Position numbers and translations under genes: made by a program
DNA from: Dehalococcoidia bacterium
GTDB lineage: Bacteria > Chloroflexota > Dehalococcoidia > SZUA-161 > SpSt-899
Assembly (NCBI GenBank): GCA_028711995.1
Contig: JAQTRE010000007.1
Location: forward strand, 1 to 53,816
Length of the DNA: 53,816 bases
Direction of reading: 5' to 3'
The notes under the pieces: model-generated
What the model saw: only the letters and a program-made list of their open reading frames with translations
The model's database searches: none
Told to the model about the DNA's origin: nothing
In this document: positions 8,464 to 17,432 of the stretch, one piece after another
Position numbering within the stretch: the first letter of the stretch is position 1
How the letters are laid out: each line of letters begins with the position of its first letter

Positions 8464-9816
8464 TCATTTTTCAGGTACGTCGAGTACGTAGATGTATTGA
8501 TTCGGCGCGCTATTATGTTGGACTTGCAAGTGGATGCCGAACATAGAATCAGGGTCGACTATGATTTCGCAAGGAGTCCATTCAAAAGCGATCCTGTCTC
8601 CGCTGGGGCTCCAACTGATATCTCCCAGGAAGCCGTCTTTGAGAGGCATCTGAATCAGATATCTGAACCTATCTACCCCCATTCCTCCGTCAGGTTCATG
8701 TTGAACATGCCCGATTTCCCACAGCTCCTGGGATAACTCGGCTGTGTTTTCAGAACCGGCCCTTAATCCCCAGGAGAAATAGGCTACCGACAAACCATCG
8801 GGATGCCATGCCAAAACGTCTTGGTTTTCATACTGCATCATCCAACCCGGAACACTCCGGTTGGTGATCACGTTTCGGTCAGTTCCATCGGGTCTGATTG
8901 TACAGATGTCTTGACCTCGATCCAGGCCGTTGCCCATAAAACCCCTCTCCATGCTAAAGTCATGTGAGGTAAAAACGATCTTCGAACCGTCGGGGCTCCA
9001 CAACGGGTTGTCTTCGGCAATATCCGGCGTATTCGTCAGCCTGCTGAGGTTGCCCGTTTCGCTATCTATGAGCCAGAGATCAGGCTTTGGATTTTTCCCT
9101 TCCCCGAATTCCTCATAAGGAATCCATGCACATACCAGCTTCTGTTCATCCGGACTCCAGGAGGGCAGCCAGGAAGGCGTATCGGAATAGATGTATTTGA
9201 GCTCACCGCTCCGGATATCCCATATCGCAAGACGCGATATCCAAGGACGTGATGTGGGGTCTTCTAAAATCTGCAGAACAGCCAGTTTCGTTGAGGAGCT
9301 CCAGACAAGGTAATCATTGAGGGGCTTGGAATCGCCATTTCTCACGATTGTGACATCATCCAACCTCGCTACACTCTGAACATTTTCGTCATGAATGCCG
9401 ACTGACAAAACCTCGATGCCATTGGCTCTATAGTCAGGGTTTTTCTTGTCCCGCTCGATCGGCCTTACGAACAGCACTTCATCACCGGCGGGTGAAAAGG
9501 CAGGATCGAAACCTTCCGCCAATTGGCGAACACTCCCCTGGTCCGCATCGGCAATGTAGATCCAGCCATCGCATTCAAAGACGATATTTGCACCGTCGGG
9601 GGACCAGACTGGATTCTCGCACCGCCCGTCTTGGTCAGTAAGCTTCAAGAGATCGCCTGTGTATGACCACGCGTCCGGATCAAGATCGGAACCGCCGATC
9701 ATGTCGGAGAAAACCTCCACCACTGGTTTCGGCTCGCTGTCGATATAGACATGAAATGTCAGCACTGTTATGGCCAGAGATAGTATGGCTATTCCTGTGA
9801 TCCATTTGGGATTCAT
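8464..9816 (-). CDS. TolB-like WD40/PD40 beta-propeller protein, membrane-anchored
   Basis: A 450-residue protein with an N-terminal membrane helix (ITGIAILSLAITVLTFHVYI) and an extracytoplasmic beta-propeller. PD40-type blades are marked by repeated WSPDG signatures: WSPDGANIVF, FSPAGDEVLF, WSPDEQKLVC, WSPDGSKIVF and WSPSGDRIAF. Proteins of this type are usually scaffolds or binding proteins in the envelope. The start at 9816 is preferred because GGGGTG lies 6 nt upstream and the signal-anchor follows at once. A longer reading frame to 9894 adds 26 implausible residues. It stands alone on the minus strand, divergent from the LRR genes. Confidence 0.85.
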   Translation of the reverse strand: MNPKWITGIAILSLAITVLTFHVYIDSEPKPVVEVFSDMIGGSDLDPDAWSYTGDLLKLTDQDGRCENPVWSPDGANIVFECDGWIYIADADQGSVRQLAEGFDPAFSPAGDEVLFVRPIERDKKNPDYRANGIEVLSVGIHDENVQSVARLDDVTIVRNGDSKPLNDYLVWSSSTKLAVLQILEDPTSRPWISRLAIWDIRSGELKYIYSDTPSWLPSWSPDEQKLVCAWIPYEEFGEGKNPKPDLWLIDSETGNLSRLTNTPDIAEDNPLWSPDGSKIVFTSHDFSMERGFMGNGLDRGQDICTIRPDGTDRNVITNRSVPGWMMQYENQDVLAWHPDGLSVAYFSWGLRAGSENTAELSQELWEIGHVQHEPDGGMGVDRFRYLIQMPLKDGFLGDISWSPSGDRIAFEWTPCEIIVDPDSMFGIHLQVQHNSAPNQYIYVLDVPEK

Positions 9817-10106
9817 CGGACACCCCGTTCCCAAAAAAGTTACTACCGAAGGCTTACACCATGCGGTAAACACAGTGTGGCACATCAGGCGCATTCAGTC
9901 ATGGGTGGCAGCGCTCAAACCGTGTGAGGGATTGCATTTAACATATGCCCGTCGCCTGGGGAAACCCCTGAACTGGCGGTAGAACATTCAATCAGCACAG
10001 ATTCCTTAGTCTGCGCTGAAGATAGGGTAAGCTTGCAGGCTTATTCGGTGCTGCCGCCAATGATATAAGGGCCAGGGCGTGATAATTTTGGAGTGGGGGT
10101 GAAATT

Positions 10107-10985
10107 ATGAAGATCAGACGATCCGTTTGGGCAGGCAGCATCGGGATTATACTGGCGGCATTGGCGTTCGCGTCCGTCTCTTTTGCCCTTGAGAAAGATC
10201 AGTCGCTTATTCCCGATCCCAGGCTTCAAAGAGCGATTCTTTACTCATACGGGATGGAGACAGGGGAAAACTTGGGGGATATCTCCAAATCCAATCTGGC
10301 AAAGATCAGATACATTTGGGGCTCCAACGCAGGTATCACCGATCTCAGCGGACTGGAATACTGTGTCAATCTTGAGATGCTCATGCTCTCCAGAAACAAT
10401 ATCACCGATATTTCGCCGGTAGCGAGCCTCTCCAAGCTGACTTACCTCGATATCATCGGAAATGAGGTTACCGATATTTCTCCCATTGCCGATCTGAAGA
10501 ACCTGACTCACTTTCAAGCTTGGGTGAATAATATCAGTGACCTTACCCCACTGGCCAACCTAACAGGTCTGACCGATCTGGCACTTCTGGAAAATAACGT
10601 TAGCGATATTTCGCCGCTGGCCGGGCTCACCAACTTGGAATCATTGTGTCTTCTGGGGAACCAGATCAGTGATATCTCTATCTTGGCAAACCTCACTAAT
10701 TTGAAATATCTGAGTCTTAATGACAATAAGATCGGAGATATCTCAGCTCTGGCAAGCCTCACCAATTTGGAATCCCTGAGTCTTGAGGGTAATGAAATCA
10801 GCGATCTCTCGCCGCTATTATTGAATGACGGATTGGGGATCGAATATGCAAACGTTCCCGGTTCTGGGGATAAGCCAAGCCCTGATCCTGATACCGTGGA
10901 TTTGACGGGCAATCCCTTGAACGGGATTTCGGTTGGTGTCTATATTCCTCAGCTTGAGGAAAGAGGCGTGGAAGTCACACGATAG
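10107..10985 (+). CDS. Internalin-like leucine-rich repeat protein, exported
   Basis: A 292-residue exported protein. It has a signal peptide (about 1-28, ending SFALE), a cap region, and about eight 22-residue leucine-rich repeats of the internalin type (NxISDISPLAxLTNLxxLxL) from about residue 65 to 225. A short C-terminal cap follows. Such repeats form a curved ligand-binding surface and are usually outside the cell. No LPxTG sorting motif or membrane anchor is seen, so it is probably secreted or loosely attached. GGAGTGGGGGTG lies just upstream of the start. A second LRR gene follows after 38 nt. Confidence 0.88.
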   Translation: MKIRRSVWAGSIGIILAALAFASVSFALEKDQSLIPDPRLQRAILYSYGMETGENLGDISKSNLAKIRYIWGSNAGITDLSGLEYCVNLEMLMLSRNNITDISPVASLSKLTYLDIIGNEVTDISPIADLKNLTHFQAWVNNISDLTPLANLTGLTDLALLENNVSDISPLAGLTNLESLCLLGNQISDISILANLTNLKYLSLNDNKIGDISALASLTNLESLSLEGNEISDLSPLLLNDGLGIEYANVPGSGDKPSPDPDTVDLTGNPLNGISVGVYIPQLEERGVEVTR

Positions 10986-11023
10986 CAGGCTGAAAACCTT
11001 TCTACAGATATGTGAGGTGAAGT

Positions 11024-12007
11024 ATGGAAAAACTGGCCATAGTATTTCTGTCTTTAACATTTATCTTTGCCTTTGGTTCCGGTGCAGTTCTCTGGTGGGA
11101 CAATACCAATAGAGTGACGTTGCCTGACTCCCGGATTGAGGACAGTGTCCGCCAGCAAATAGGAAAGTCCAGCGGACCTATCCACAAAAGCGACATCAGG
11201 AACATGACGGCGTTGTCCATTTTAGGAGACAAGGGGCCATCGCAGGAATACGGAGAGGTCTTAGACTTGACAGGGCTCGACCAATCTACCTCATTGAGGA
11301 TACTGATAATCTGCGGCGCAAAAATTGATGACCTCTCCCCAATTTCAAGTCTCTCCCATCTTGAATCAGTAATGCTTCAAGATTGTGATATCACTGACCT
11401 CTCTCCGCTTTCGAATTTACCTGATTTGAATTACCTGTCCATATACGTCAGCCATGTGCACGATTTCTCCCCATTAAGCGCAATGACGGGATTGCAGGGA
11501 CTTCACTTGGGAGAGACTGAAATCAGCGACCTCTCGTTTCTCTCTCACTTAACCCATCTCACCGAACTCAGCCTGTACGACAGTCAGATCAGCGACCTGT
11601 CTTCTTTATCAAACCTGGCCGATCTGGTGAGGATTGACCTTCGCAAGAATCAGATTAGCCATATCTTTCCTTTGGCAAATCTGACCAATCTGACAAGCCT
11701 TACAATAAGCGAAAATCAAATCAGCGACCTCTCTCCGCTTAAGAATCTGACCAGGCTTGAAAATCTTGACCTTTCAGATAATCAGATCAGCGACCTGAGG
11801 CCGCTGGCAGATATCGACAGTCTGGCATATCTCAACCTTATCGACAATGAGGTCAGCGACCTTTCACCGCTGCTGGAAAATGGGGGTCTGAAATACGATT
11901 CGACATCGGGAAACGGACTGCATATCGAGGGAAATCCGCTGAGTGATATTGCTGTTAACGAATTGATACCTCAACTCAGGCAAGCGGGCAAAGCTGTTTT
12001 CTGGTAA
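11024..12007 (+). CDS. Internalin-like leucine-rich repeat protein
   Basis: A 327-residue paralogue of the preceding protein. It has an N-terminal signal or anchor helix (LAIVFLSLTFIFAFGSGAVL), then about ten 22-residue repeats with the NxISDLSPLxxLTxLxxLxL pattern. Most repeats carry ISDLS. The C-terminal cap (NPLSDIAVNELIPQLRQAGK) matches that of the upstream protein (NPLNGISVGVYIPQLEERGV). The two genes are therefore a tandem duplication, probably co-transcribed. A GTGAGGTGAAGT ribosome-binding region precedes the ATG. Ligand unknown. Confidence 0.88.
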   Translation: MEKLAIVFLSLTFIFAFGSGAVLWWDNTNRVTLPDSRIEDSVRQQIGKSSGPIHKSDIRNMTALSILGDKGPSQEYGEVLDLTGLDQSTSLRILIICGAKIDDLSPISSLSHLESVMLQDCDITDLSPLSNLPDLNYLSIYVSHVHDFSPLSAMTGLQGLHLGETEISDLSFLSHLTHLTELSLYDSQISDLSSLSNLADLVRIDLRKNQISHIFPLANLTNLTSLTISENQISDLSPLKNLTRLENLDLSDNQISDLRPLADIDSLAYLNLIDNEVSDLSPLLENGGLKYDSTSGNGLHIEGNPLSDIAVNELIPQLRQAGKAVFW

Positions 12008-12228
12008 TCGACCCGCTCTTTGGGATTCAAATGAGGCTCTAGTATGTTATCAGAATTGAAAAGAGCTTTTACATTCGCTTTTTATTGGCCGACCATCGCT
12101 AGGCCTACGAATCTTTCTAATTTTGGGTGATTTCCTCAGTGAAACTTGGGGCCTATTTACATGACTAAGATGAACTTATGCGGCAGACTACTATTGAGAA
12201 AGTCAATACTATCCAGTCAGGAGGGATC

Positions 12229-12873
12229 ATGAACAATCTACGTAAATCGGTGATGGTTGTGATGGCGCTGCTTCTGTCAGCATTATTTATGGCTTCTTGT
12301 AGTGGTGATTCTACGGATGCGGATAGGTATTCTGGCGACGGATGGTACGACATAGGCTCGGTGTCTTTCAGAATACCTGAGGATCGGTCAGATAACCTAC
12401 CTCCACCTGGTGGCGTCTGGGACAAATTCATGAACAGCCACAATGGACAAGGCTTAGTGAGTGTGACCGACTCCACAAAGTCAGCAGAGCTTACAATAGC
12501 TGTCTTAAGATTGCCAGCAAATGGAGATGTTGATTTCAACGCTCCAAGTCTGGATACTTATGTCGAATCGGCAGCAGAGATTCTGATGTCCATTCATAAC
12601 TACTTGTATTCCGATGCCCGGGTGAAAACAGAGCTTTCAGGCCATTTGGCGTGTGAATACACCTATCACGGATCGAATTCAGGTCTCGACTTTGAGGGGC
12701 GATTTCTGGCAGTAGCAGGTAATGATGATCTGGTGATTCTCACATATGTCGCCCCGACAGAAAGATGGGACTACTTCGGCCCGATCTACGACGCCACAAA
12801 GAGCCACATTTGCTTCTCGACGAAGAAAAACGCCGACGGCACCTGGGAACCGTGTTTCGTCCAATATCTTTGA
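12229..12873 (+). CDS. Lipoprotein of unknown function
   Basis: A 214-residue lipoprotein with lipobox FMASC (Cys at about 24). The ATG at 12229 is chosen because CAGGAGGG stands 6 nt upstream and the signal peptide begins there. Later segments (VSFRIPEDRSDNLPPPGGVW, LACEYTYHGSN, GRFLAVAGNDDLVILTYVAP) look like the mixed alpha/beta fold of PsbP/DUF1795-type exported proteins, which test small-molecule or protein binding, but the match is only by impression. It follows the LRR pair after 221 nt and may have its own promoter. Confidence 0.7.
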   Translation: MNNLRKSVMVVMALLLSALFMASCSGDSTDADRYSGDGWYDIGSVSFRIPEDRSDNLPPPGGVWDKFMNSHNGQGLVSVTDSTKSAELTIAVLRLPANGDVDFNAPSLDTYVESAAEILMSIHNYLYSDARVKTELSGHLACEYTYHGSNSGLDFEGRFLAVAGNDDLVILTYVAPTERWDYFGPIYDATKSHICFSTKKNADGTWEPCFVQYL

Positions 12874-13031
12874 GAGCGTCGCCGAGTATGTTGCAGAAAC
12901 CATCCTGAAGGACTCTGAATGAGATTTTGGCCGATATCTGTGCGTGTCAGCTTGAAGGAAAGGGAGGAAGATTGTTGTGGATCGGACTTACGAGTCTCTG
13001 GCGGGAGAGAGTTGAAGACTTCCGCAGGGTC

Positions 13032-13355
13032 TCATACTTCAATCCCGTGCGCTCGCATAACCATCAGATTGGCGACGACGACCACACTGAGTACAACCGC
13101 TAACGGTAGAAGCAGTCTTTCTCTTCGCTTCCATCTCAACGCCCACAACACGCACATGGCCATTACGATCTTCAAAAATAGGGTCGGCTCGATCCCGATT
13201 TTGTCGATGCTAAAGCAAAGGATGGAGTTAAATTCCACCAGCAGCGCATCCTGAGTCAAGGCCAAATAGGTAAGCACGGCATCCAACAGGTTTGCTGCCA
13301 GGAAGATGTCGGCCTTCAAGTCGCTTAGCATCAGTGGTCCCAGAATGAGATGCAC
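13032..13355 (-). CDS. Small membrane protein, DUF5658-like
   Basis: A 107-residue hydrophobic protein with three membrane helices. The pattern near the N-terminus (LLDAVLTYLAL, then EFNSIL) fits the DUF5658 family, where an acidic residue and Thr in the first helix and an N-P-like motif after it are typical. It starts with GTG at 13355, with GAGGAG 4 nt upstream. It is a single gene between convergent and divergent neighbours. Role unknown. Confidence 0.6.
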   Translation of the reverse strand: MHLILGPLMLSDLKADIFLAANLLDAVLTYLALTQDALLVEFNSILCFSIDKIGIEPTLFLKIVMAMCVLWALRWKRRERLLLPLAVVLSVVVVANLMVMRAHGIEV

Positions 13356-13594
13356 AACACTCCTCTATAAACTTCGTGGTATCAGTCTTCGATCAACCAA
13401 CCGGGCCCTGACTTATTCATAGCACGACAGGCTACGGCTAGCTATAGGCTAAAAGTACCGGCTTGTCTCGTTACTTCCACAGTCAAAAAGGCGGTATTCT
13501 ATAGTGACTTGATATCTCATCGATGTGCTGATATGATACTTAGGCCGAAGGACGCTTGGCGCATTGCTTCAACATGGAGGTTTGAAAGATCAGA

Positions 13595-14494
13595 ATGGCT
13601 AACGTAAAGATTTTGTTCGCAGAAACCAGACCTCAGTTCTTGTTGCTGACCCCAGTTTGCGTTTTCGCCGGGATTGCCGCCAGCCTTTACGATGGAAATG
13701 CCTTCCACGGTATGTCTTTTGTCTTGGCATTCATCGGAGCATTGTTCGCGCATATCACTGTGAATGTACTCAATGACTACTTCGACTATCAGAGTGGCGT
13801 AGACCTCAAAACGGAGCGCACGCCTTTCAGCGGCGGTAGCGGAATGTTGCCAGAGGGCATGCTCAAACCCAGTGATGTGCTTCTTCTGGGATTGGGGAGC
13901 CTTGCTGTTGTCATACTCATTGGGATTTATTTCATCGCCCAATACGGCTGGGCAATGCTGCCAATAGGGCTGGTCGGAGTACTGCTTATTTCCCTCTATA
14001 CACCCATTTTTACCAGAATACCTGCCGCCAGCGAGGTTGCTGCCGGAGGGTTTGGTCTCCTGGTGCTGGGAACCTATTTCACTCAGGAAGGAACCTATAG
14101 CGCAGCCGCAGTGGTGAGCACAGTGGTGACGGGACTTTTGATCGCCAATCTGCTCCTCCTCAATGAGTTTCCAGATGCCGAGGCCGATAAAGTTGGAGGC
14201 CGAAAACACCTGCCGATAACCCTTGGACCGAGCGTAGCGGCCAAAATCTATTGCGGAATTGTTCTTTTGAGTTATGCGGTGATCATCGGTGGAGTGATTG
14301 CTGAAATTTTGCCGACGCCTGCGTTGCTTGGATTGCTGACGTTGCCATTGGGGATGAAGGCGATGAGAGGGGCAATCAAGAACTACAAGAAAATCGGAGA
14401 ACTCGTTCCGTCACTGGGGATGAATGTGCTCGTGGTTCTTTTGACTCCTTTTCTCATGTCCGTTGGCGTGGTCATCGGGGCTGCGATTGATTAG
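13595..14494 (+). CDS. UbiA-family prenyltransferase, MenA-like
   Basis: A 299-residue integral membrane prenyltransferase. The first Asp-rich motif is NDYFDYQSGVD (about residues 64-74), and the second is NEFPDAEADKVGG (about 188-200). These bind the Mg-diphosphate of a polyprenyl donor. Eight to nine membrane helices are visible. Family members attach isoprenoid tails to aromatic acids (menaquinone, ubiquinone) or to other acceptors. The convergent UbiE/MenG-type methyltransferase gene beside it favours a quinone-related role. MenA is the closest guess, but the acceptor cannot be proven from sequence. Confidence 0.82.
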   Translation: MANVKILFAETRPQFLLLTPVCVFAGIAASLYDGNAFHGMSFVLAFIGALFAHITVNVLNDYFDYQSGVDLKTERTPFSGGSGMLPEGMLKPSDVLLLGLGSLAVVILIGIYFIAQYGWAMLPIGLVGVLLISLYTPIFTRIPAASEVAAGGFGLLVLGTYFTQEGTYSAAAVVSTVVTGLLIANLLLLNEFPDAEADKVGGRKHLPITLGPSVAAKIYCGIVLLSYAVIIGGVIAEILPTPALLGLLTLPLGMKAMRGAIKNYKKIGELVPSLGMNVLVVLLTPFLMSVGVVIGAAID

Positions 14495-15270
14495 CTAGAG
14501 GATACTGTTGGAAATCTGAGGGATTATTCCTCTCAGTGATTTGATGATCCACATCTACAGCGGAGCGATCCCCAATTGCTTTGGTTGCTTGGTGTATAGC
14601 AGAAGCACCCAGCATCAAACGCTCAAAAGTGACCTCAGAAAAGCCGGCCACGCGGATATTATCCGCAAGCTCCTCGGCGGTATAGAAAACGGCGCATGCT
14701 GCTTGACAGATAGGTGTAGGCAGCATTAGAGCCCGATATGAGCCATCCCAAAGGTCTTACGGCTAACCTCACGTAGACATGGAATAACCATCGTATGACC
14801 TTCGATGTGGGCTGGCTCGTCTCCAGAATAACCAACCTTCCTCCCGGCCTCAGCACACGGTTGAACTCGGCAAAACACCTCAACAGGTTGTCTCTGCTGC
14901 TGTTCAGGTTCCGAGTAGCAAAAGCTATCGTCACCGCATCAAAGGAGTTATCCTGGAAAGGTAAATGACGGACATCTGCCAAGGTAAAATCGACGCCCTT
15001 CAACTCGGGCTTCTGCATGGCCTTGCTCATCATCGGAAGGGAGAAATCAGCCACTATTATTTTGGTATTCTCCTGGGCAAGATGACAAAGGCAGGCAGCC
15101 ATCTCTCCCGTGCCGCCGCATGCATCAAGCCACATACTTCCACCCCCTGAGGCAGCCGCTTTCGCCGCTTTTTTACGCCAGCAAATGTCCTGCCCGAAGG
15201 TGATAAGGTGATTGATGAGTTCATAGTTCGGCGGGATGTCGACAAAAAGGTTCTGAATGCTTTCGCTCAC
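14472..15270 (-). pseudogene. UbiE/MenG-type methyltransferase, frameshifted near its C-terminus
   Basis: SAM-dependent methyltransferase of the UbiE/MenG family. The N-terminal part is intact: NYELINHLITFGQD, the SAM site DACGGTGEMA, DVRHLPFQDNSFD and AFATRNL, then RVLRPGGRLVILE. Around AYTYLSSSMRRF the frame breaks at an A4 run (plus strand 14686-14689). The expected C-terminus, YTAEELADNIRVAGF then LMLGASAIHQATK, continues in the next frame. The total of 799 nt is 3n+1, so dropping one base gives 265 residues. The tail is about 30 residues longer than usual and overlaps the end of the prenyltransferase gene by 23 bp. GTG start with GGAGGG upstream. Sequencing error or real loss cannot be separated here. 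Confidence 0.8.
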
Positions 15271-15733
15271 TGGCCCTCCATTAGTCTAGTGATACGTGGT
15301 GAATTTCTTGGCCATGCCTCAAACGGGGATCATCTTGGATATATCGTACTCTCCTGAGGACAATTGAATCAATCCATATGTCCGACGCTATGAGATCAGC
15401 CCAAGACAGCGTCTGCTGTTTTAGTGGCCTACAGGGATTTCGCCCCAAGGGCATCACCTGAAACCTTCGGACTCAGTTCCGAACGAGCCTCAGCAGCGCA
15501 CACAGAGAACCAAGCATCCAGCGAGCGACTCAAGAACCATGTCGTATCTTGCGGTAAGTTTTCGGCTTGTCATGAAAGGAAAACCCGAGTATTTAGCCAC
15601 TGACGGTTACAGTCTTAAAATGAAACATAAGTATAGAATGTCTCCTCACAGCAAAAGGAAACATTATCTCACCGTTTCCTGCCGGCCTCTAAACGCTTGA
15701 CAGGTGTTGTGATCAGCCACTGCCCTTGTTGCA
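15271..15733. other. Intergenic stretch at the left edge of the gene block
   Basis: No open frame with protein-like composition was found. The sequence separates the quinone-type genes from the minus-strand block that runs up to the tRNA-Asp gene. A repeated copy of the tRNA 3' end was looked for here and not found. Confidence 0.4.
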
Positions 15734-16657
15734 TCAGTGCTTCGACGAGTCTTGTCCCTCATGATGTCCGTTGAGACGAATGGGTCGCGGTATCTGCCAG
15801 ACGCTGCCTTGACGAAAGGCTCCTACTATCTCCCCGCGACGGCAACACTGTCGCACGGTTACGGGACTCAAATGCAACTCTCGAGCCGCCTCGATCACCG
15901 TGGACAGCCCGGGATCTCTGGGAGGCTTTTCCGGGAAACGGGGAGGCGGCACCGGACGAGGGATAAGCCACCTTCCCCTTTGCTTGAAGGCCCCGGCAAG
16001 GATCCCGCGCTGGCAATAGCCCTGGACCGTTATCGGGGACACGCCCAGTTCTCGGGCAGCCTGGTGAAGATCAGCATAATCGGTTCCGGGGACCGGTCCG
16101 TCCGCTTCCCACAGGGTCTTGGCCTTGGCCCTTACAGCTATGGCGACATTGTTGGCCTGGGAGCCGTTCAGGCGGAGCAGTTCCGCCACCTCCTCAACGC
16201 GAAACCCCTTCAGGCGCAGTTCCAGGAAAGCAGCTTGCCGGGGGTTCAGACGCTCCTGCAACTGGGCGTACATCAGCTCCGTGACCACCATGTCTTCAAC
16301 AGGAGAGCTATGGCCGTCTCCCCAGCGGGGATGGTGGCGGCGTCCGCCGACTCCCTCACTCTCATCCAGGATGGCATCGAGGCTCACCGTCCGCCAGTGC
16401 TTCCGGCGGTCCTTCTGATAGAGCTTGTTCACCGACGATCCTCGAGATCGATAGTCGAGCGGCACCCTTCTGAGAGCGGCAATGAGGTAGTCGCGAGGGG
16501 CATCCGGACGCTGGCGCAGGACAAGGTAGAGCTTCAAAGCCATCTCCTGCAGCATATCCTCTCGATGTGCAGGGCAGTCTTCCGACCAGTGACAGGCGAT
16601 GCGGTTCATCACCGGCTGAAGCTCCTCGAACCAGTAGTGGAAAATAGATTCTGTCAT
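15734..16657 (-). CDS. Sigma-70-like protein fused to two excisionase/MerR-type HTH domains
   Basis: A 307-residue protein with an unusual architecture. Residues about 1-90 look like sigma region 2 (HREDMLQEMALKLYLVL; YLIAALRRVPLDYRSRG). Residues about 125-185 look like region 4 (LNPRQAAFLELRLKGFRVEE then VAELLRLNGSQANNV). Two helix-turn-helix units of the excisionase/MerR type follow: LHQAARELGVSPITVQGYCQ ending GRWLIPRP, and VIEAARELHLSPVTVRQCCR ending VWQIPRP. The start is supported by GAGGGGG 6 nt upstream. It could be a promoter-selecting factor of an integrated element. No partner anti-sigma is nearby. Confidence 0.75.
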   Translation of the reverse strand: MTESIFHYWFEELQPVMNRIACHWSEDCPAHREDMLQEMALKLYLVLRQRPDAPRDYLIAALRRVPLDYRSRGSSVNKLYQKDRRKHWRTVSLDAILDESEGVGGRRHHPRWGDGHSSPVEDMVVTELMYAQLQERLNPRQAAFLELRLKGFRVEEVAELLRLNGSQANNVAIAVRAKAKTLWEADGPVPGTDYADLHQAARELGVSPITVQGYCQRGILAGAFKQRGRWLIPRPVPPPRFPEKPPRDPGLSTVIEAARELHLSPVTVRQCCRRGEIVGAFRQGSVWQIPRPIRLNGHHEGQDSSKH

Positions 16658-16690
16658 GTGTGGCCCCCTCTTGTGGGTGATGAGGGATAA

Positions 16691-16736
16691 ACGAAGGAAG
16701 AGCCCCCACCCTTATGGGTGGGGGCTCTTCCTTCGT
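16691..16736. repeat. Perfect 21-bp inverted repeat with TTAT loop
   Basis: The arm at 16691-16711 (ACGAAGGAAG then AGCCCCCACCC) pairs exactly with 16716-16736 around TTAT. It lies 34 bp upstream of the sigma-like gene start. No T-run follows on either strand, so an ordinary intrinsic terminator is unlikely. Such stems are also seen at the ends of IS200/IS605 elements. Confidence 0.8.
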
Positions 16737-16775
16737 CTTCCTTTGTGTATGGGAAAATCCCGTAGTTATCCGGGT

Positions 16776-17381
16776 TTACTTATGTGTCCAGTAGTCGTCG
16801 ACCGCCGACTGGCAGAGACGGTTGACCATCTCGCCATCGGTCTTGATTTGGGCTCGCCTGAGCTTTTTTCTCTTGTTGCGACTCAGCTTTCGTGAAGGTA
16901 AGTCCACATGCAAGCGAGTGTAAGCGCTGGGAATCCTGATTCGGGCTACTCTCTTGAACGTCAGAGTGCTGATACCGAACCCTTCCGGGTAATAGGGCGA
17001 CCTGTCAACCATGAACTGCTCACGGGTTATGGGGTCGAACCGCCGTTTCCATCCGGTCCGGTCTGGTATCCAGTGAAGCTGCTCTTGCTCAAGTCGAAGC
17101 TGTTCGGCACGCTCAGCTCGATCATCCTCTTGCCATTCGGAGATCAGCTTATTGGTGTTGTTGCGGTAGTGGTGTTCGCAGCAGTAGCACGCTGCCTTGG
17201 TCTTGTCGCCGTCGTCATCGAGGACATCGCTCAACTTGAGCTTGAGAAACCCGTTCAGAAACATGTTCAGGTAAAGGGCTTCCGGCGGTTTGTAACCAAG
17301 GGTTCAAGCCCCTTGTGACCGAATGGCGATATCGACCAGCACCTGTTGTCTTTGAGGGGTAGCCCATAGCGGGAATGCCAT
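16776..17381 (-). pseudogene. Unknown protein with an in-frame TGA after 25 codons
   Basis: An intact reading frame starts at ATG 17264 (162 residues). Upstream, the same frame continues without gap to an ATG at 17381, giving MAFPLWATPQRQQVLVDIAI then RSQGA, a TGA at 17306-17304, and TLGYKPPEALYLNMFLNGF. The upstream segment has protein-like composition and a GAAGG/GGTG ribosome site, while ATG 17264 has none. The probable full protein has 201 codons with one interrupting stop. CGA (Arg) or TGG (Trp) changed by one base would explain it. The body has a C-x-C-C-x2-HH cluster (CYCCEHH) that might bind zinc. Family not recognised. Confidence 0.6.
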
Positions 17382-17396
17382 GAGTCACCATCCTTC

Positions 17397-17425
17397 GATT
17401 CTAGGGCTTGATAGCAGGGGCTTCA
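17397..17425. repeat. Left copy of a 29-bp inverted repeat
   Basis: This copy (starting GATTCTAGGGCTTGATAGCA) matches the reverse complement of 17995-18023 at 28 of 29 positions. It sits between the stop of the 176-residue gene and the ribosome-binding site of the TGA-interrupted gene. Confidence 0.8.
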
Positions 17426-17432
17426 GGGGTTA

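Noticed and set aside
8284-8736. Plus-strand frame of 150 codons
   Set aside because: Its second half lies opposite the beta-propeller gene and its first half has no recognisable motif.
12919-13254. Plus-strand frame of 111 codons
   Set aside because: It lies opposite the DUF5658-like membrane gene and has no protein-like pattern.
15271-15733. Duplicated tRNA-Asp end as left attachment site
   Set aside because: No match to the tRNA 3' end was seen in this stretch.
15737-16690. Plus-strand frame of 317 codons
   Set aside because: It covers the sigma-like gene, whose sigma and HTH motifs and ribosome site are convincing.
16691-16736. The 21-bp stem as an intrinsic terminator
   Set aside because: No run of T follows on either strand.
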